A stretch of DNA of 64,000 bases, from positions 2,542,001-2,606,000 of the forward strand of contig NZ_CP007014.1 of assembly GCF_000452705.1 (NCBI RefSeq). The letters run 5' to 3'. Positions within the stretch are counted from its first letter, which is position 1. Every line of letters begins with the position of its first letter. The DNA is from Pseudomonas syringae CC1557 (GTDB taxonomy: Bacteria > Pseudomonadota > Gammaproteobacteria > Pseudomonadales > Pseudomonadaceae). This document shows positions 17,314 through 26,483 of the stretch, piece by piece. The notes under the pieces are model-generated. The model was not told the DNA's origin. It worked only from the letters and a program-made list of their open reading frames with translations, and did no database searches. A program made the position numbers and the translations under genes.

Positions 17314-18639
17314 ATGTCCCCACCACTGAACCACATCAACACATCCTCCAAGCCACCAGCCTGCGCTGACGTCGTCGTGATCGGCGGTGGCATCATCGGT
17401 GTCTTCACCGCCTACTATCTGGCAAAGCGCGGCGTATCCGTCGCCCTGGTCGAGAAGGGGAGTATCGGGGCTGAGCAGTCCAGCCGCAATTGGGGATGGT
17501 GCCGGCAGCAGAACCGCGACGCCCGAGAACTGCCCATGGCGAGCAAGAGCCTTGACCTCTGGGAGCAATTTGCCATTGAGAGCGGTGAAGACACGGGTTT
17601 TCGTCGCTGTGGGCTCTTGTTTCTCAGTGACGACGAGGCCGAGATTTCGCGTTGGGCCAGTTGGCATGATTTTGCCAAGTCCGCGGGCGTGACCACCCAC
17701 ATGCTGAGCAGCCGCGAGGCCGCCCAGCGCGGGCAAGCGACCGGCCGTGCCTGGAAGGGCGGCGTCTTCTCACCCAGCGATGGCACTGCCGATCCTGGCA
17801 AGGCTGCGCCGGCCGTGGCAGCTGCACTCATCAAGCTCGGCGGCAGCGTTCACCAAAACTGTGCCGCCCGTGGCATCGAGACCGAAGGCGGGCGGGTTAG
17901 CGGCGTCGTGACAGAAGCCGGTGTCATCAAGACCAAGACGGCTGTGCTTGCCGGTGGGGCCTGGGCCTCCTCGTTCTGCCGTCAGCTGGGCATTCGTTTT
18001 CCCCAGGCCTCGATACGCCAATCCATCCTGAGCGTGTCCCCTGTGGAACATTGTTTGCCGGATGCCCTCTTTACCAAAGGCATTTCCGCCACGCGCCGCA
18101 ACGACGGACGCTACGCCTTGGCCATCAGCGGCCGCGCACGCGTGGACGTTACGCCACAGCTCATGCGATTCGCGCCGCAATTCTTGCCCATGTTCGCGGA
18201 GCGCTGGCGCAACCTTCTTCCGGGAGGCCTGCAAGGCATTCAAAGTGGGCACGAAACGCTAAAGCGGTGGCGGCTCGATGCGCCGACCCCCATGGAGCGG
18301 ATGCGCATCCTCGATCCGAAGCCTTGCATGTCCACGATCAAGGAGACCCAACGCCGCGCAGTTGAACTGCTGCCCCAACTTCTCGATGCAAAGATCACGC
18401 ACGCATGGGCCGGCTTCGTCGACTGCACGCCGGACGGCGTTCCCGGCATCGGCGAGGTCCCCGGGGTGCCAGGCTTCATCCTCGCAGCAGGTTTTTCCGG
18501 ACACGGCTTTGGCATTGCCCCTGGCGCCGGCCACCTGATCGCGGACCTGGCCAGCGGCGTCGAACCGATCGTTGATCCTTTACCGTACCGGCCGGGCCGG
18601 TTCAGTAGTTCCGCATGGGGCAAGGTCGCTGATTTTTAG
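17314..18639 (+). CDS. FAD-dependent oxidoreductase, DAO family
   Basis: A 441-residue flavoenzyme starting at ATG 17314. The FAD-binding motif VVIGGGIIGVFTAYYLAKRG lies at about residues 17-36. The SSRNWGWCRQQNRD segment near 57-70 and the C-terminal HAWAGFVDCTPDGVPGIG and FSGHGFGIAPGAG are typical of D-amino-acid/sarcosine/opine-type dehydrogenases. It is only distantly related to the enzyme at 11165. Last gene of the operon begun by the DUF1537 kinase; it may feed the kinase by removing nitrogen from an amino-sugar acid or amino-hydroxy acid. That pathway order is inference. Confidence 0.85.
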   Translation: MSPPLNHINTSSKPPACADVVVIGGGIIGVFTAYYLAKRGVSVALVEKGSIGAEQSSRNWGWCRQQNRDARELPMASKSLDLWEQFAIESGEDTGFRRCGLLFLSDDEAEISRWASWHDFAKSAGVTTHMLSSREAAQRGQATGRAWKGGVFSPSDGTADPGKAAPAVAAALIKLGGSVHQNCAARGIETEGGRVSGVVTEAGVIKTKTAVLAGGAWASSFCRQLGIRFPQASIRQSILSVSPVEHCLPDALFTKGISATRRNDGRYALAISGRARVDVTPQLMRFAPQFLPMFAERWRNLLPGGLQGIQSGHETLKRWRLDAPTPMERMRILDPKPCMSTIKETQRRAVELLPQLLDAKITHAWAGFVDCTPDGVPGIGEVPGVPGFILAAGFSGHGFGIAPGAGHLIADLASGVEPIVDPLPYRPGRFSSSAWGKVADF

Positions 18640-18762
18640 GCCGTGCCCACCCAACCAGGCCTTAATAGCACCACGGCCTTCTCGTGGAAGTCCGGATGAC
18701 GGCATACCGGTGCGGGTTTGAGCCAGGATCCTGCGAATGTTGCAAGTCCAAGGAGAGAAACC

Positions 18763-19499
18763 ATGACCTATCAGTCGAGGAACGCCGGCATCACCTATCG
18801 CCGGATGACCGAGGTTGACCTTCCCTCGGCACACGACCTGTCGCAGGCGGTGTACTGGGCACATCGCCTCGAAGACTGGCAGTTAATGCACCGTCTCGGT
18901 ACAGGTTTCGTTGCGGCGGAACACGGGACGCTGGCCGGCACCGGCCTGTGCTGGAAATTCGGCAATGCCCATGCCTCGCTCGGCATGATCATTGTGTCGC
19001 CGGAAAGGCAAGGCAAGGGCATTGGCCGTGAACTGATGAACCTGGTGCTGGAGGAACTGGGCGAGCGCTGCATCCTGCTCACGGCCACGCCGCTCGGGCA
19101 GCCACTGTATGAAAAACTGGGCTTCGTGCCGACCGGTACTGTCGACCATCATCAGGGCATGATGCAGCAGTGCTGAATGTAGCCGAGGGTGTGCTGATCG
19201 AAAAGGATGGCGAAGTGCTCGGATTCTCCCTGATGCGCCTCTTCGGCCGCGGCCGTGTGATCGGCCCAGTGGTGGCACCCGATATACAGCGCGCCAAGGT
19301 GCTGATCGCCCATTGGGCGCAAACCTACGCCGGTTCCTTCGTGCGAGTCGATGTGACTGGCGAGAGCAGTCTTAGCACTTGGGTTGAAAGCCTCGGCCTG
19401 GCACTGGTCGGGCCCTCGGTACGCATGGTGCGCGGCCAGACACCGGTATCGGACGGCACGGTCAAGCAATACGCGATCCTCAGCCAGGCCCTGGGTTAA
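18763..19499 (+). pseudogene. Two-domain GNAT acetyltransferase with internal deletion and frameshift
   Basis: The first frame (18763-19176, after AGGAGAG) gives a complete GNAT domain of 137 residues, with QGKGIGRELM. It is clearly related to the intact protein at 10176: the strand MIIVS and the loop QGKGIGR align exactly. It stops at 19174, while a second frame (19170-19499) continues with the second-domain residues (GRVIGPVVA; FVRVDVTGESSLSTWV). Compared with the intact relative, about 40 residues between the domains are missing and the frame shifts. The first domain alone might still be active, but the gene is broken relative to its family. Confidence 0.8.
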
Positions 19500-19538
19500 G
19501 CGGCCGCAATGCCGTCCGCCTATTTCCGGCCATCTCCG

Positions 19539-19619
19539 GCCATCTCCGGGCATTTCGGCAAACCCTGGTCACTGACGATGGTGGTGGCGTATTACCGATT
19601 ACAGGACTACCTACACTGA
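19539..19619 (+). pseudogene. 3' remnant of a second FAD amine oxidoreductase gene
   Basis: Twenty-six codons ending in TGA translate as AISGHFGKPW then SLTMVVAYYRLQDYLH. This matches the last residues of the intact enzyme at 11165-12442 (AIPGHFGNPW, FLPLVGAYYRFQDLVR) at about 17 of 26 positions. Nothing upstream of it belongs to the gene: the decayed acetyltransferase ends 40 bp before, with a short GGCCATCTCC tandem duplication at the junction. So almost the whole oxidoreductase gene has been deleted. Confidence 0.8.
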
Positions 19620-19704
19620 ATTTATGCAGTTGCGTCACGTTGCAAAAACGCTTCGGCAATGCGGGAGCATTAGAACCTTAGAACCTTCAAAAGGTAGAAC
19701 CGAT

Positions 19705-21363
19705 ATGACTGATGATAAAAACAAAGTCGACTCCCAATTGATCACAGGCCAAGAAAGCCTGCGTGTTTTTGAAGGGCTCAATCGTGGTATGTCGCGCCGT
19801 GATGCCTTGCGCATGCTGGGGGTCGCAGGGATTGCTGCCTCGGGCGCGGGCAGCCTGTTCGGTTCGGCCGGCCAAGTGTTCGCCGCAACCTCAACCTCCG
19901 CAACCTCCGCAAGCACGGGTCAAGGCAAGCAGGGTGGCCGCATCAAGGTTGCCACTTCGACCAGCTCGACCGCCGATACGCTGGATCCGGCGAAGGGCGC
20001 GAACTACACCGACTACTGTCGGCACAACATGTTCTATAACGGCTTGGCGGTCCTGGACGCGCAACTGACGCCGCGCATGGCTCTGGCGGAGTCGTTCGAC
20101 ACAGGTGATGCGATCTCCTGGACCATCAAGCTGCGCAAGGACGTCGTGTTCCACGATGGCAAGCCATTCACCTCGGCCGACGTCGTCTACTCGTTGACCC
20201 GCCACAAGCTACCGGAGACTGGCTCCAGGGTGGTAGCCATTGCGCAGCAGTTAGACGAAGTGAAGGCCGTTGGGCCACATGAGGTGCAGATCCGCTTGGT
20301 CAGCCCGAACGCCGACCTGCCAGCGATCCTCTCCACTACTTATTTTCTCATCGTGCGTGACGGTACCACCGACTTCGCTATCGCCAACGGCACCGGGCCT
20401 TTCAAGTGCGCGGAATTTCAGCCAGGCGTGCGCTCGATCAGCGCGCGCAACGCGAGCTATTGGAAGCCGGGCCTGCCCTACCTCGACGAGATTGAGTTCT
20501 TCTCGATCCCCGACGAGGCTGCTCGTATCAGTGCCTTGCTTGCCGGTGATGTGGACCTGATCAACCCGATAAATCCACGTTCGGTGGCGCGCATCCAGGA
20601 AAGCCCCAAGGTAGAGTTGATGGAGACCGCGACCGGTGGCTATACCAACCTTGGGCTGCGCGACAATCTGGGCCCGGTGCAGAACCCGGACTTCGTCCTG
20701 GCGATGAAGTATCTGCAAGATCGCAAACAGATCAATCGGGTTGCTTTCCGGGGCTACGGCGTGATCGCCAACGACCAGCCGGTCGCCCCCAGCAACCGTT
20801 ACTACTTCGCCGGTCTGCCACAACGTGAGTACGACCTGGATAAGGCCAAGTTCCACCTGCAGAAATCCGGCATGGCCGGACATCCCTTGCCCCTTGTGTG
20901 TTCCGATGCCGCTACGGGCTCAGTGGACATCGCGCAGTTGCTGCAGCTCTCGGGACAACAGATCGGCCTCAAGCTGGATATCAAACGGATGCCAGCGGAT
21001 GGTTACTGGTCCAGTCACTGGATGAAGCATCCGTTGTACTTCGGCAACATTGGCGCGCGCCCGACCGTCGACCTGATGTTCAGCCTGTTCTACCAGTCCA
21101 GCGCCGGCATGAACGAATCGGGTTGGAAGAACGAACAGTTCGACCAGTTGCTGGTCGCTGCGCGCGGTGAGACTGACGAAGCTAAACGCAAGCAGATGTA
21201 TGGCGATATGCAGGTGCTGGTGAATGAACACTGCGGCGTCGGTATTGCGCAGTTCAACAGCAGCCTCGATGGCCACAACACCAAGTTGAAAGGACTTACC
21301 CCTCATCCACTGGGTGGGATGATGGGTTACATGTTCGCAGAGAACGTCTGGCTGGATGCCTGA
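19705..21363 (+). CDS. ABC transporter substrate-binding protein, family 5, Tat-exported
   Basis: A 552-residue periplasmic solute-binding protein of the dipeptide/oligopeptide/opine class (SBP_bac_5). A twin-arginine signal, MSRRDALRMLGV near residue 31, is followed by a small-residue hydrophobic stretch, so export is probably by the Tat route. The core has family features such as DVVFHDGKPFTSADVVYSL and GTGPFK. The ATG at 19705 follows AAAGGTAG. First gene of an operon with two permeases, a fused ATPase and a 2Fe-2S protein. The nearby acetyltransferase and amine oxidase genes suggest an amine- or opine-like ligand. Confidence 0.9.
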   Translation: MTDDKNKVDSQLITGQESLRVFEGLNRGMSRRDALRMLGVAGIAASGAGSLFGSAGQVFAATSTSATSASTGQGKQGGRIKVATSTSSTADTLDPAKGANYTDYCRHNMFYNGLAVLDAQLTPRMALAESFDTGDAISWTIKLRKDVVFHDGKPFTSADVVYSLTRHKLPETGSRVVAIAQQLDEVKAVGPHEVQIRLVSPNADLPAILSTTYFLIVRDGTTDFAIANGTGPFKCAEFQPGVRSISARNASYWKPGLPYLDEIEFFSIPDEAARISALLAGDVDLINPINPRSVARIQESPKVELMETATGGYTNLGLRDNLGPVQNPDFVLAMKYLQDRKQINRVAFRGYGVIANDQPVAPSNRYYFAGLPQREYDLDKAKFHLQKSGMAGHPLPLVCSDAATGSVDIAQLLQLSGQQIGLKLDIKRMPADGYWSSHWMKHPLYFGNIGARPTVDLMFSLFYQSSAGMNESGWKNEQFDQLLVAARGETDEAKRKQMYGDMQVLVNEHCGVGIAQFNSSLDGHNTKLKGLTPHPLGGMMGYMFAENVWLDA

Positions 21364-21445
21364 GCGATTGGGGAAACGAGAGCTCGATAACCGACGTTCC
21401 GCCTGCGGGTCATGCAGGCGGCAGGACTAAGTGAAGGTATGAATT

Positions 21446-22399
21446 ATGAACAGTACTATTGCACGCTTGGTTGGTGGTCGATTGGCCGTAGGCGTGCTGA
21501 CGCTGCTTTTCGTTTCGCTCGTGGTGTTTTTCCTCACCAACCTGCTACCCGGTGACGCGGTCCAGGAACAGCTCGGCCAAGAGGCAACGCCAGAAGTGCT
21601 GGCGGCGCTGCGCGCGCAGTTAGGCCTGGATCTACCCGTGTACCTGCGTTACGTGAACTGGCTGGGCGGGCTGCTCACCGGTAATCCTGGCGTTTCCCTG
21701 GTCAACGGAATGCCGGTGGACGAGATGATCGCCAGCCGGCTGCCCAATACCCTGAAACTGGGAGCGATCGCTGCGCTGTTTTCGGTGCCGCTGGCGTTGG
21801 TCATAGGCATTCTGTCAGCGATGTACCGCGGCTCGATCTTCGACCGTTACAGCAACATGCTGACGGTGTTCGCCGTCTCCGTGCCGGAGTTCCTGATCGC
21901 CACCATCGCGGTACTGATCTTCGCGGTCAAGCTGGGCTGGCTGCCGGCGCTGTCGCGTAGCGTCGAGACCGAGTCGTTTGGCGAACTGATTCACGTCTAT
22001 ACGTTGCCGGTGTTGACGCTGTGCTGCGTACTGACGGCGCAGATGGCGCGCATGACGCGGGCTGCGGTGGTCGATCAGCTCAGCGCCTCCTATGTCGAAA
22101 TGGCGACGCTCAAAGGGGCAGGGCCGATGCGGGTAGTGCTTCGTCATGCATTACCCAATGCGATCGGGCCGATCGCCAACGCCATAGCGCTGAGCCTGTC
22201 TTACCTGTTGGGCGGCGTAGTCATAGTCGAGTCGATCTTCAACTATCCGGGCGTAGCAACACTGATGGTAAACGGTGTAGTCACGCGTGACATGCCATTG
22301 ATACAGGCATGCGTGATGTTATTTAGCCTGGGTTTTCTGGTGCTGGTTCTGCTGGCTGACCTCTGTGCAATCCTGTCCAACCCGAGGCTGCGCAAATGA
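21446..22399 (+). CDS. ABC transporter permease, DppB type
   Basis: A 317-residue inner-membrane permease with six hydrophobic segments and the DppB/OppB N-terminal region (LTLLFVSLVVFFLTNLLPGD). The EAA loop that docks the ATPase is the YVEMATLKGAGPMRVVLRHALP segment near residue 215. It pairs with the permease at 22396, which overlaps its stop by four bases (ATGA). Part of the peptide/opine-type importer. Confidence 0.9.
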   Translation: MNSTIARLVGGRLAVGVLTLLFVSLVVFFLTNLLPGDAVQEQLGQEATPEVLAALRAQLGLDLPVYLRYVNWLGGLLTGNPGVSLVNGMPVDEMIASRLPNTLKLGAIAALFSVPLALVIGILSAMYRGSIFDRYSNMLTVFAVSVPEFLIATIAVLIFAVKLGWLPALSRSVETESFGELIHVYTLPVLTLCCVLTAQMARMTRAAVVDQLSASYVEMATLKGAGPMRVVLRHALPNAIGPIANAIALSLSYLLGGVVIVESIFNYPGVATLMVNGVVTRDMPLIQACVMLFSLGFLVLVLLADLCAILSNPRLRK

Positions 22400-23304
22400 A
22401 ACCGAACAGTATTTCACCTAAAACGAGTATCGGCAGCGGCAAGGATAACGCCCGGAAGCAGGATGAGGATGGAACGAAACCGCCGCTGCGAACACACCGG
22501 CATCGGCTCTCCCTGTCTGTCAGCGGCTTCATTGGCCTGCTGATCGTGACCTTCTGGGCGCTAATGGCCGTCGCCGGGCCCTTGTTGGCGCCCTACGATG
22601 CCAACGCCATGATCAGCGACGATTACTTCGGTCCGCTTAGCCTGGCGTTCCCCTTGGGTACCGACTACCTTGGGCGGGATATCCTCAGCCGCTTATTGCA
22701 CGGTGCGCCTTTCACCATCGGTGTGGCGTTGACGGCCACAGCGATAGCCTGCACGGCTGGCGTCGTACTGGCGCTGGTGGCGGCTGCCTCCGGTGGCTGG
22801 GTCGATGCATTCATAAGTCGTACCCAGGATGCGCTGATCGCGATTCCAAACAAGATTTTTGCCCTGCTGATAGTGGCTACGTTCGGCTCCTCGGTGCCGC
22901 TGTTGTTGCTGATGGCCGCATTCGCCTATATGCCGGGTTCCTTCCGGATGGCACGTGCAGCGGCGGTCAACGTCATGACCATGGACTTTATCCAGGTTGT
23001 GCGTACTCGCGGCGAAGCCATGCCCTACATCATCTTCATCGAAGTGCTGCCGAACATGCTGCGCCCAGTGCTGACCGACTTTGGTCTGCGCTTCGTCTAC
23101 GTGGTGCTGCTGCTCAGCGCCATGAGTTTCCTTGGGCTGGGCGTGCAGCCACCGGACGCCGACTGGGGTTCGCTAGTACGGGAAAATATCGACGGCCTTT
23201 CAGCGGGCGCCCCGGCAGTGTTGGTACCGGCGGTCGCCATAGCCACCCTGACTATGGGTGTGAACCTGCTCATCGACAGCTTCGGCGGCCGATCCAATCG
23301 CTAG
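22396..23304 (+). CDS. ABC transporter permease, DppC type
   Basis: A 302-residue permease with a 35-residue polar N-terminus and six membrane segments. PLGTDYLGRDILSRLL near residue 85 is the DppC/OppC hallmark, and the EAA loop is FIQVVRTRGEAMPYIIFIEVLP. Translationally coupled to the DppB-type gene through an ATGA overlap. Confidence 0.9.
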   Translation: MKPNSISPKTSIGSGKDNARKQDEDGTKPPLRTHRHRLSLSVSGFIGLLIVTFWALMAVAGPLLAPYDANAMISDDYFGPLSLAFPLGTDYLGRDILSRLLHGAPFTIGVALTATAIACTAGVVLALVAAASGGWVDAFISRTQDALIAIPNKIFALLIVATFGSSVPLLLLMAAFAYMPGSFRMARAAAVNVMTMDFIQVVRTRGEAMPYIIFIEVLPNMLRPVLTDFGLRFVYVVLLLSAMSFLGLGVQPPDADWGSLVRENIDGLSAGAPAVLVPAVAIATLTMGVNLLIDSFGGRSNR

Positions 23305-23317
23305 ATGGAGAAGTGAG

Positions 23318-25150
23318 ATGAACGAAATCGTCAGGGTAAGTGGCCTGCGTGTGGTTGCACGTAACGAAAAGGGCATCGATATACCCATCGTGCACGGTGC
23401 CGATTTCAGCCTGGAAAAAGGCGAAGTACTGGCGCTGATCGGCGAGTCCGGTTCCGGCAAGAGCACCATAGCGCTGTCGCTGATGGGTTACGCCCGCTCG
23501 GGTTGCCGTATCGTCGGCGGCTCTATACGGGTAGGTGATGTCGACGTGCTGAAACTGTCGAATCCCGAGCTGGCAAAGCTGCGCGGGCGCACCGTGGCGT
23601 ATATTGCGCAGAGTGCGGCCGCGGCATTCAATCCGTCCAAAAGCATCATGGAACAGGTGATCGAAAGCGCGCTGATCCACGGCGTTCTTTCACGCAAGCA
23701 GGCGCAGGCCAAGGCCGTCGAGCTGTTCCGCGAACTTGCTCTGCCGGAACCGGAACGCATCGGCTCGCGCTATCCGCACCAGGTCTCGGGTGGGCAGCTG
23801 CAACGGCTGATGGCGGCGATGGCGCTGATAACCGATCCGGCATTGGTGATTCTGGATGAGCCGACCACGGCGTTGGATGTCACGACCCAGATTGAAGTGC
23901 TGCGGGCGTTCAAAAAGGTGGTACGCGAACGCGGCACCACGGCCATTTACGTCTCCCACGATCTGGCGGTGGTGGCGCAGATGGCCGACCGCATCGTCGT
24001 ACTGTGCGACGGCCGGATTCAGGAAAACAACCCTACCGAACAGATCCTGGCTGCGCCGGAACATCCCTATACGCGCAGCCTGCTGGCCGCGATAAGGCCG
24101 GCAGTTCGCCTGGGAGCGGGCGTTCAAGAGGCGCCTTCGGCGCAAGAGGATCTGCTGCTCGACATCCACGGTCTGGAGATTTGCTACGGCACCAAGAAGG
24201 TGCTGCATAATGTCGATCTGAAGATCCGGCGCGGCGCGGCGGTCGGTGTGATTGGTGAGTCGGGGTCAGGAAAAACCACGCTGGCGCAGGCCATCGCCGG
24301 TTTGGCACCAACGTCGGCCGGACGTATCCTGCTGGATGGTCAGCCGCTTAGCAGGACGCTTGCGGGGCGTACCCGCGAGCAGTTCCGGCGTGTTCAGTTC
24401 GTCTTCCAGAACGCTGATACGGCGCTGAACCCAAAGCACAGCATCGAACAGATCCTCGGTCGCCCGCTACGTTTCTACCACGGGATGAACGGCGTGCGGC
24501 AGCAGCGTCGGGTAACCGAATTGCTGGAGCTGGTGCAGTTGCCGGCCAGCATTGCGCAACGCCGGCCCTGCGAGTTGTCCGGCGGCCAAAAGCAACGTGT
24601 CAACCTGGCGCGGGCGCTGGCGGCGGAGCCGGATCTGATCCTCTGTGACGAAGTGACCTCGGCGCTGGACACAGTGGTAGGCGCGGCGATTCTCGAACTG
24701 TTGCGCGACCTGCGCCGCGAACTGGGAGTCTCCTTTCTGTTCATCAGTCATGACATCTCCACCGTACGTGCACTCTGTGACGACATAGTGGTGATGTACA
24801 GCGGCTACAAGGTCGAGGCCGGCGATCAGAGTGCGTTCGCCCAAGCTCCGTTCCATCCCTACACCTACCTTTTGACCAATTCGGTGCCGGAGCTGCGCCA
24901 GGGCTGGCTGGAAACCTGCGGAGCCGCTAAAGGCAAGTTGCCGTCGATTGGCGAGAAGACCGGCGTAGCGAATCTCTGTGCGTTTCTCGATCGCTGCCCG
25001 GTGCGCATCGACGGCCTGTGCAATCGTAGCGCGCCACCGCGCGGCAAAATCACCTGCGGTAGTGAGATTCTTTGTCACCACACCAGTGCCGAGCTGCTCA
25101 AGGCGCAGGAAGGTGTGAGCTGCATGAAATTAGTGGGTAACTACATGTGA
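23318..25150 (+). CDS. ABC transporter ATPase with two fused nucleotide-binding domains (DppD-DppF type)
   Basis: A 610-residue cytoplasmic ATPase. Domain 1 (residues 1-270) has Walker [10 protein letters not shown], signature VSGGQLQR and Walker [13 protein letters not shown]. Domain 2 (about 285-560) has GESGSGKTT, LSGGQKQR and LILCDEVTSALD. Both carry the oligopeptide-transporter C-terminal extension (HPYTRSLLAAI and HPYTYLLTNS). It energises the two permeases upstream. The last codons overlap the start of the 2Fe-2S gene by ATGTGA-style coupling. Confidence 0.92.
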   Translation: MNEIVRVSGLRVVARNEKGIDIPIVHGADFSLEKGEVLALIGESGSGKSTIALSLMGYARSGCRIVGGSIRVGDVDVLKLSNPELAKLRGRTVAYIAQSAAAAFNPSKSIMEQVIESALIHGVLSRKQAQAKAVELFRELALPEPERIGSRYPHQVSGGQLQRLMAAMALITDPALVILDEPTTALDVTTQIEVLRAFKKVVRERGTTAIYVSHDLAVVAQMADRIVVLCDGRIQENNPTEQILAAPEHPYTRSLLAAIRPAVRLGAGVQEAPSAQEDLLLDIHGLEICYGTKKVLHNVDLKIRRGAAVGVIGESGSGKTTLAQAIAGLAPTSAGRILLDGQPLSRTLAGRTREQFRRVQFVFQNADTALNPKHSIEQILGRPLRFYHGMNGVRQQRRVTELLELVQLPASIAQRRPCELSGGQKQRVNLARALAAEPDLILCDEVTSALDTVVGAAILELLRDLRRELGVSFLFISHDISTVRALCDDIVVMYSGYKVEAGDQSAFAQAPFHPYTYLLTNSVPELRQGWLETCGAAKGKLPSIGEKTGVANLCAFLDRCPVRIDGLCNRSAPPRGKITCGSEILCHHTSAELLKAQEGVSCMKLVGNYM

Positions 25151-25356
25151 TTGCGCGTTTCGTACGCTTGGCCGAGCGTGAGCGGCCAATGATCAGCCTG
25201 TTGGTCGATGGCGAAGCGGTCGAGCCATGGCAGGGCGACACCTTTATGGTTTCGTTATTGACCCGGGTGTCGGCGCTGCGCCAGTCGGAGTTCGATCCGG
25301 GCCGACGTGCCGGCTTTTGCCTGATGGGAGCCTGCCAAGACTGCTGGGCTCATTGA
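25147..25356 (+). pseudogene. Truncated 2Fe-2S ferredoxin-like subunit of an amine/opine dehydrogenase
   Basis: Sixty-nine codons read through the start of a small bacterial 2Fe-2S protein of the type that accompanies multi-subunit opine/hydroxyproline dehydrogenases. SLLVDGEAVEPWQGDTF is followed by the cluster loop GFCLMGACQDCW (Cys-x4-Cys-x2-Cys). The frame then ends after two foreign residues, so the fourth cysteine and the last third of the domain are missing. Members are usually around 100 residues. The break lies 15 bp before the inverted-repeat element at 25371. GTG starts its coding region, overlapping the ATPase gene. Probably non-functional. Confidence 0.75.
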
Positions 25357-25370
25357 GGCTTTAGACACGC

Positions 25371-25571
25371 TAGGCTCTGTACGAAAAGTGATGTCTTAGA
25401 CATCGCATGGCACAAGCCAATGAGGCCATTGCGGCAAAACCTCAAGCTGCATCCGAAATTTCGTATCGATTTGCGATCAATGGATTCCTTTCCTTGATGG
25501 TCGCGAACTCTACAGACTGCCAGGCATCCTGCGGTCACTTTGGGTTATCGAGGGATTTCGTACAGAGCCTA
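25371..25571. mobile_element. 201-bp terminal-inverted-repeat element (MITE-like or collapsed IS)
   Basis: The ends TAGGCTCTGTACGAAA (25371-25386) and TTTCGTACAGAGCCTA (25556-25571) are perfect 16-bp inverted repeats; the outer TA may be a duplicated target. The interior, about 170 bp, has no transposase frame, so it must move in trans or is an internally deleted insertion sequence. It also contains a small palindrome, GATGTC-TTA-GACATC, near the left end. It separates the broken 2Fe-2S gene from a LysR gene whose stop codon lies inside its right repeat. Confidence 0.75.
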
Positions 25572-26483
25572 AAGACTATCAGGATCCCCAAAAAACATCT
25601 GAATCCGCGATCTCAACCAACGCTCCCCCGGATCATTATCCTGCGCGCCACGCCAGGCCATGTGCAGTTCAAACGTACGAGTCTCGATAGGCAGGTTCTC
25701 GGAGCGAACGCCTCCGGCTGCGGTCAGGACCTGCGCGGCGTAATCCGGCACGGTGGCGATGATGTCGGTGCCGGTCAGCAGTGTGGCCAGGCCGTTGAAC
25801 TGCGGTACGGCGAGGACGACGTGGCGTTTGCGGTCGAGTTTTTCCAGGTGCTCGTCGATGAACCCGCTCAGGTCGCCGGCGAATGACACCAGTGCGTGGG
25901 GGCGGGCGCAGAAGTCGTCGAGGCTTAGCGGGCCGGGAATCGAGTCGGCGCGCAGCAACTGTGGCTTGCTGCGGCGCAAGACCTTGCGTTTGGCGTTGGC
26001 GGGTAGGTCCTGGGTGTAGCTGACGCCCACCGAAATCTCGCCCGAGGCCAGCAGCGGTGGCATCAGAATGTAATTGACCCGCCTGACCACCAGTACGATG
26101 CCGGGTGCTTCGGAGCGCAGGCGCTTGAGCAGGGTGGGCAGCAGGGCGAACTCGACATCGTCGGACAGACCGATGCGGAATACCGAGGTGCTGGTGGCCG
26201 GGTCGAATTCGGAGGCACGGCTGACGGCGGTCGAGATGGAGTCCAGGGCCGGGGAGAGCAGGCCGAAGATCTCCGTAGCACGGGCGGTAGGCTCCATGCT
26301 GCGTCCGGTACGCACGAACAATGGGTCATCGAACAGGCTGCGCAAGCGTGAGAGCGCGGCGCTGATAGCCGGTTGGCCGAGGAACAGTTTTTCCGCCGCA
26401 CGCGTCACGCTTCTTTCATGCATCAGGGTTTCGAAAACGATGAGCAGATTGAGGTCGACACGACGCAGGTCGTTACGATTCAT
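25569..26483 (-). CDS. LysR-family regulator, NodD-like
   Basis: A 304-residue regulator. The helix-turn-helix at residues 10-65 (LNLLIVFETLMHERSVTRAAEKLFLGQPAISAALSRL) and the effector domain (VFRIGLSDDVEFALLP) fit the NodD/LeuO/PcpR-like group. It is divergent from the oxidoreductase at 26794 and probably controls it. The stop codon TAG is formed by the right terminal repeat of the mobile element at 25371-25571, so the native C-terminus may have been replaced; the length is near normal, and any loss is small. Confidence 0.88.
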   Translation of the reverse strand: MNRNDLRRVDLNLLIVFETLMHERSVTRAAEKLFLGQPAISAALSRLRSLFDDPLFVRTGRSMEPTARATEIFGLLSPALDSISTAVSRASEFDPATSTSVFRIGLSDDVEFALLPTLLKRLRSEAPGIVLVVRRVNYILMPPLLASGEISVGVSYTQDLPANAKRKVLRRSKPQLLRADSIPGPLSLDDFCARPHALVSFAGDLSGFIDEHLEKLDRKRHVVLAVPQFNGLATLLTGTDIIATVPDYAAQVLTAAGGVRSENLPIETRTFELHMAWRGAQDNDPGERWLRSRIQMFFGDPDSL

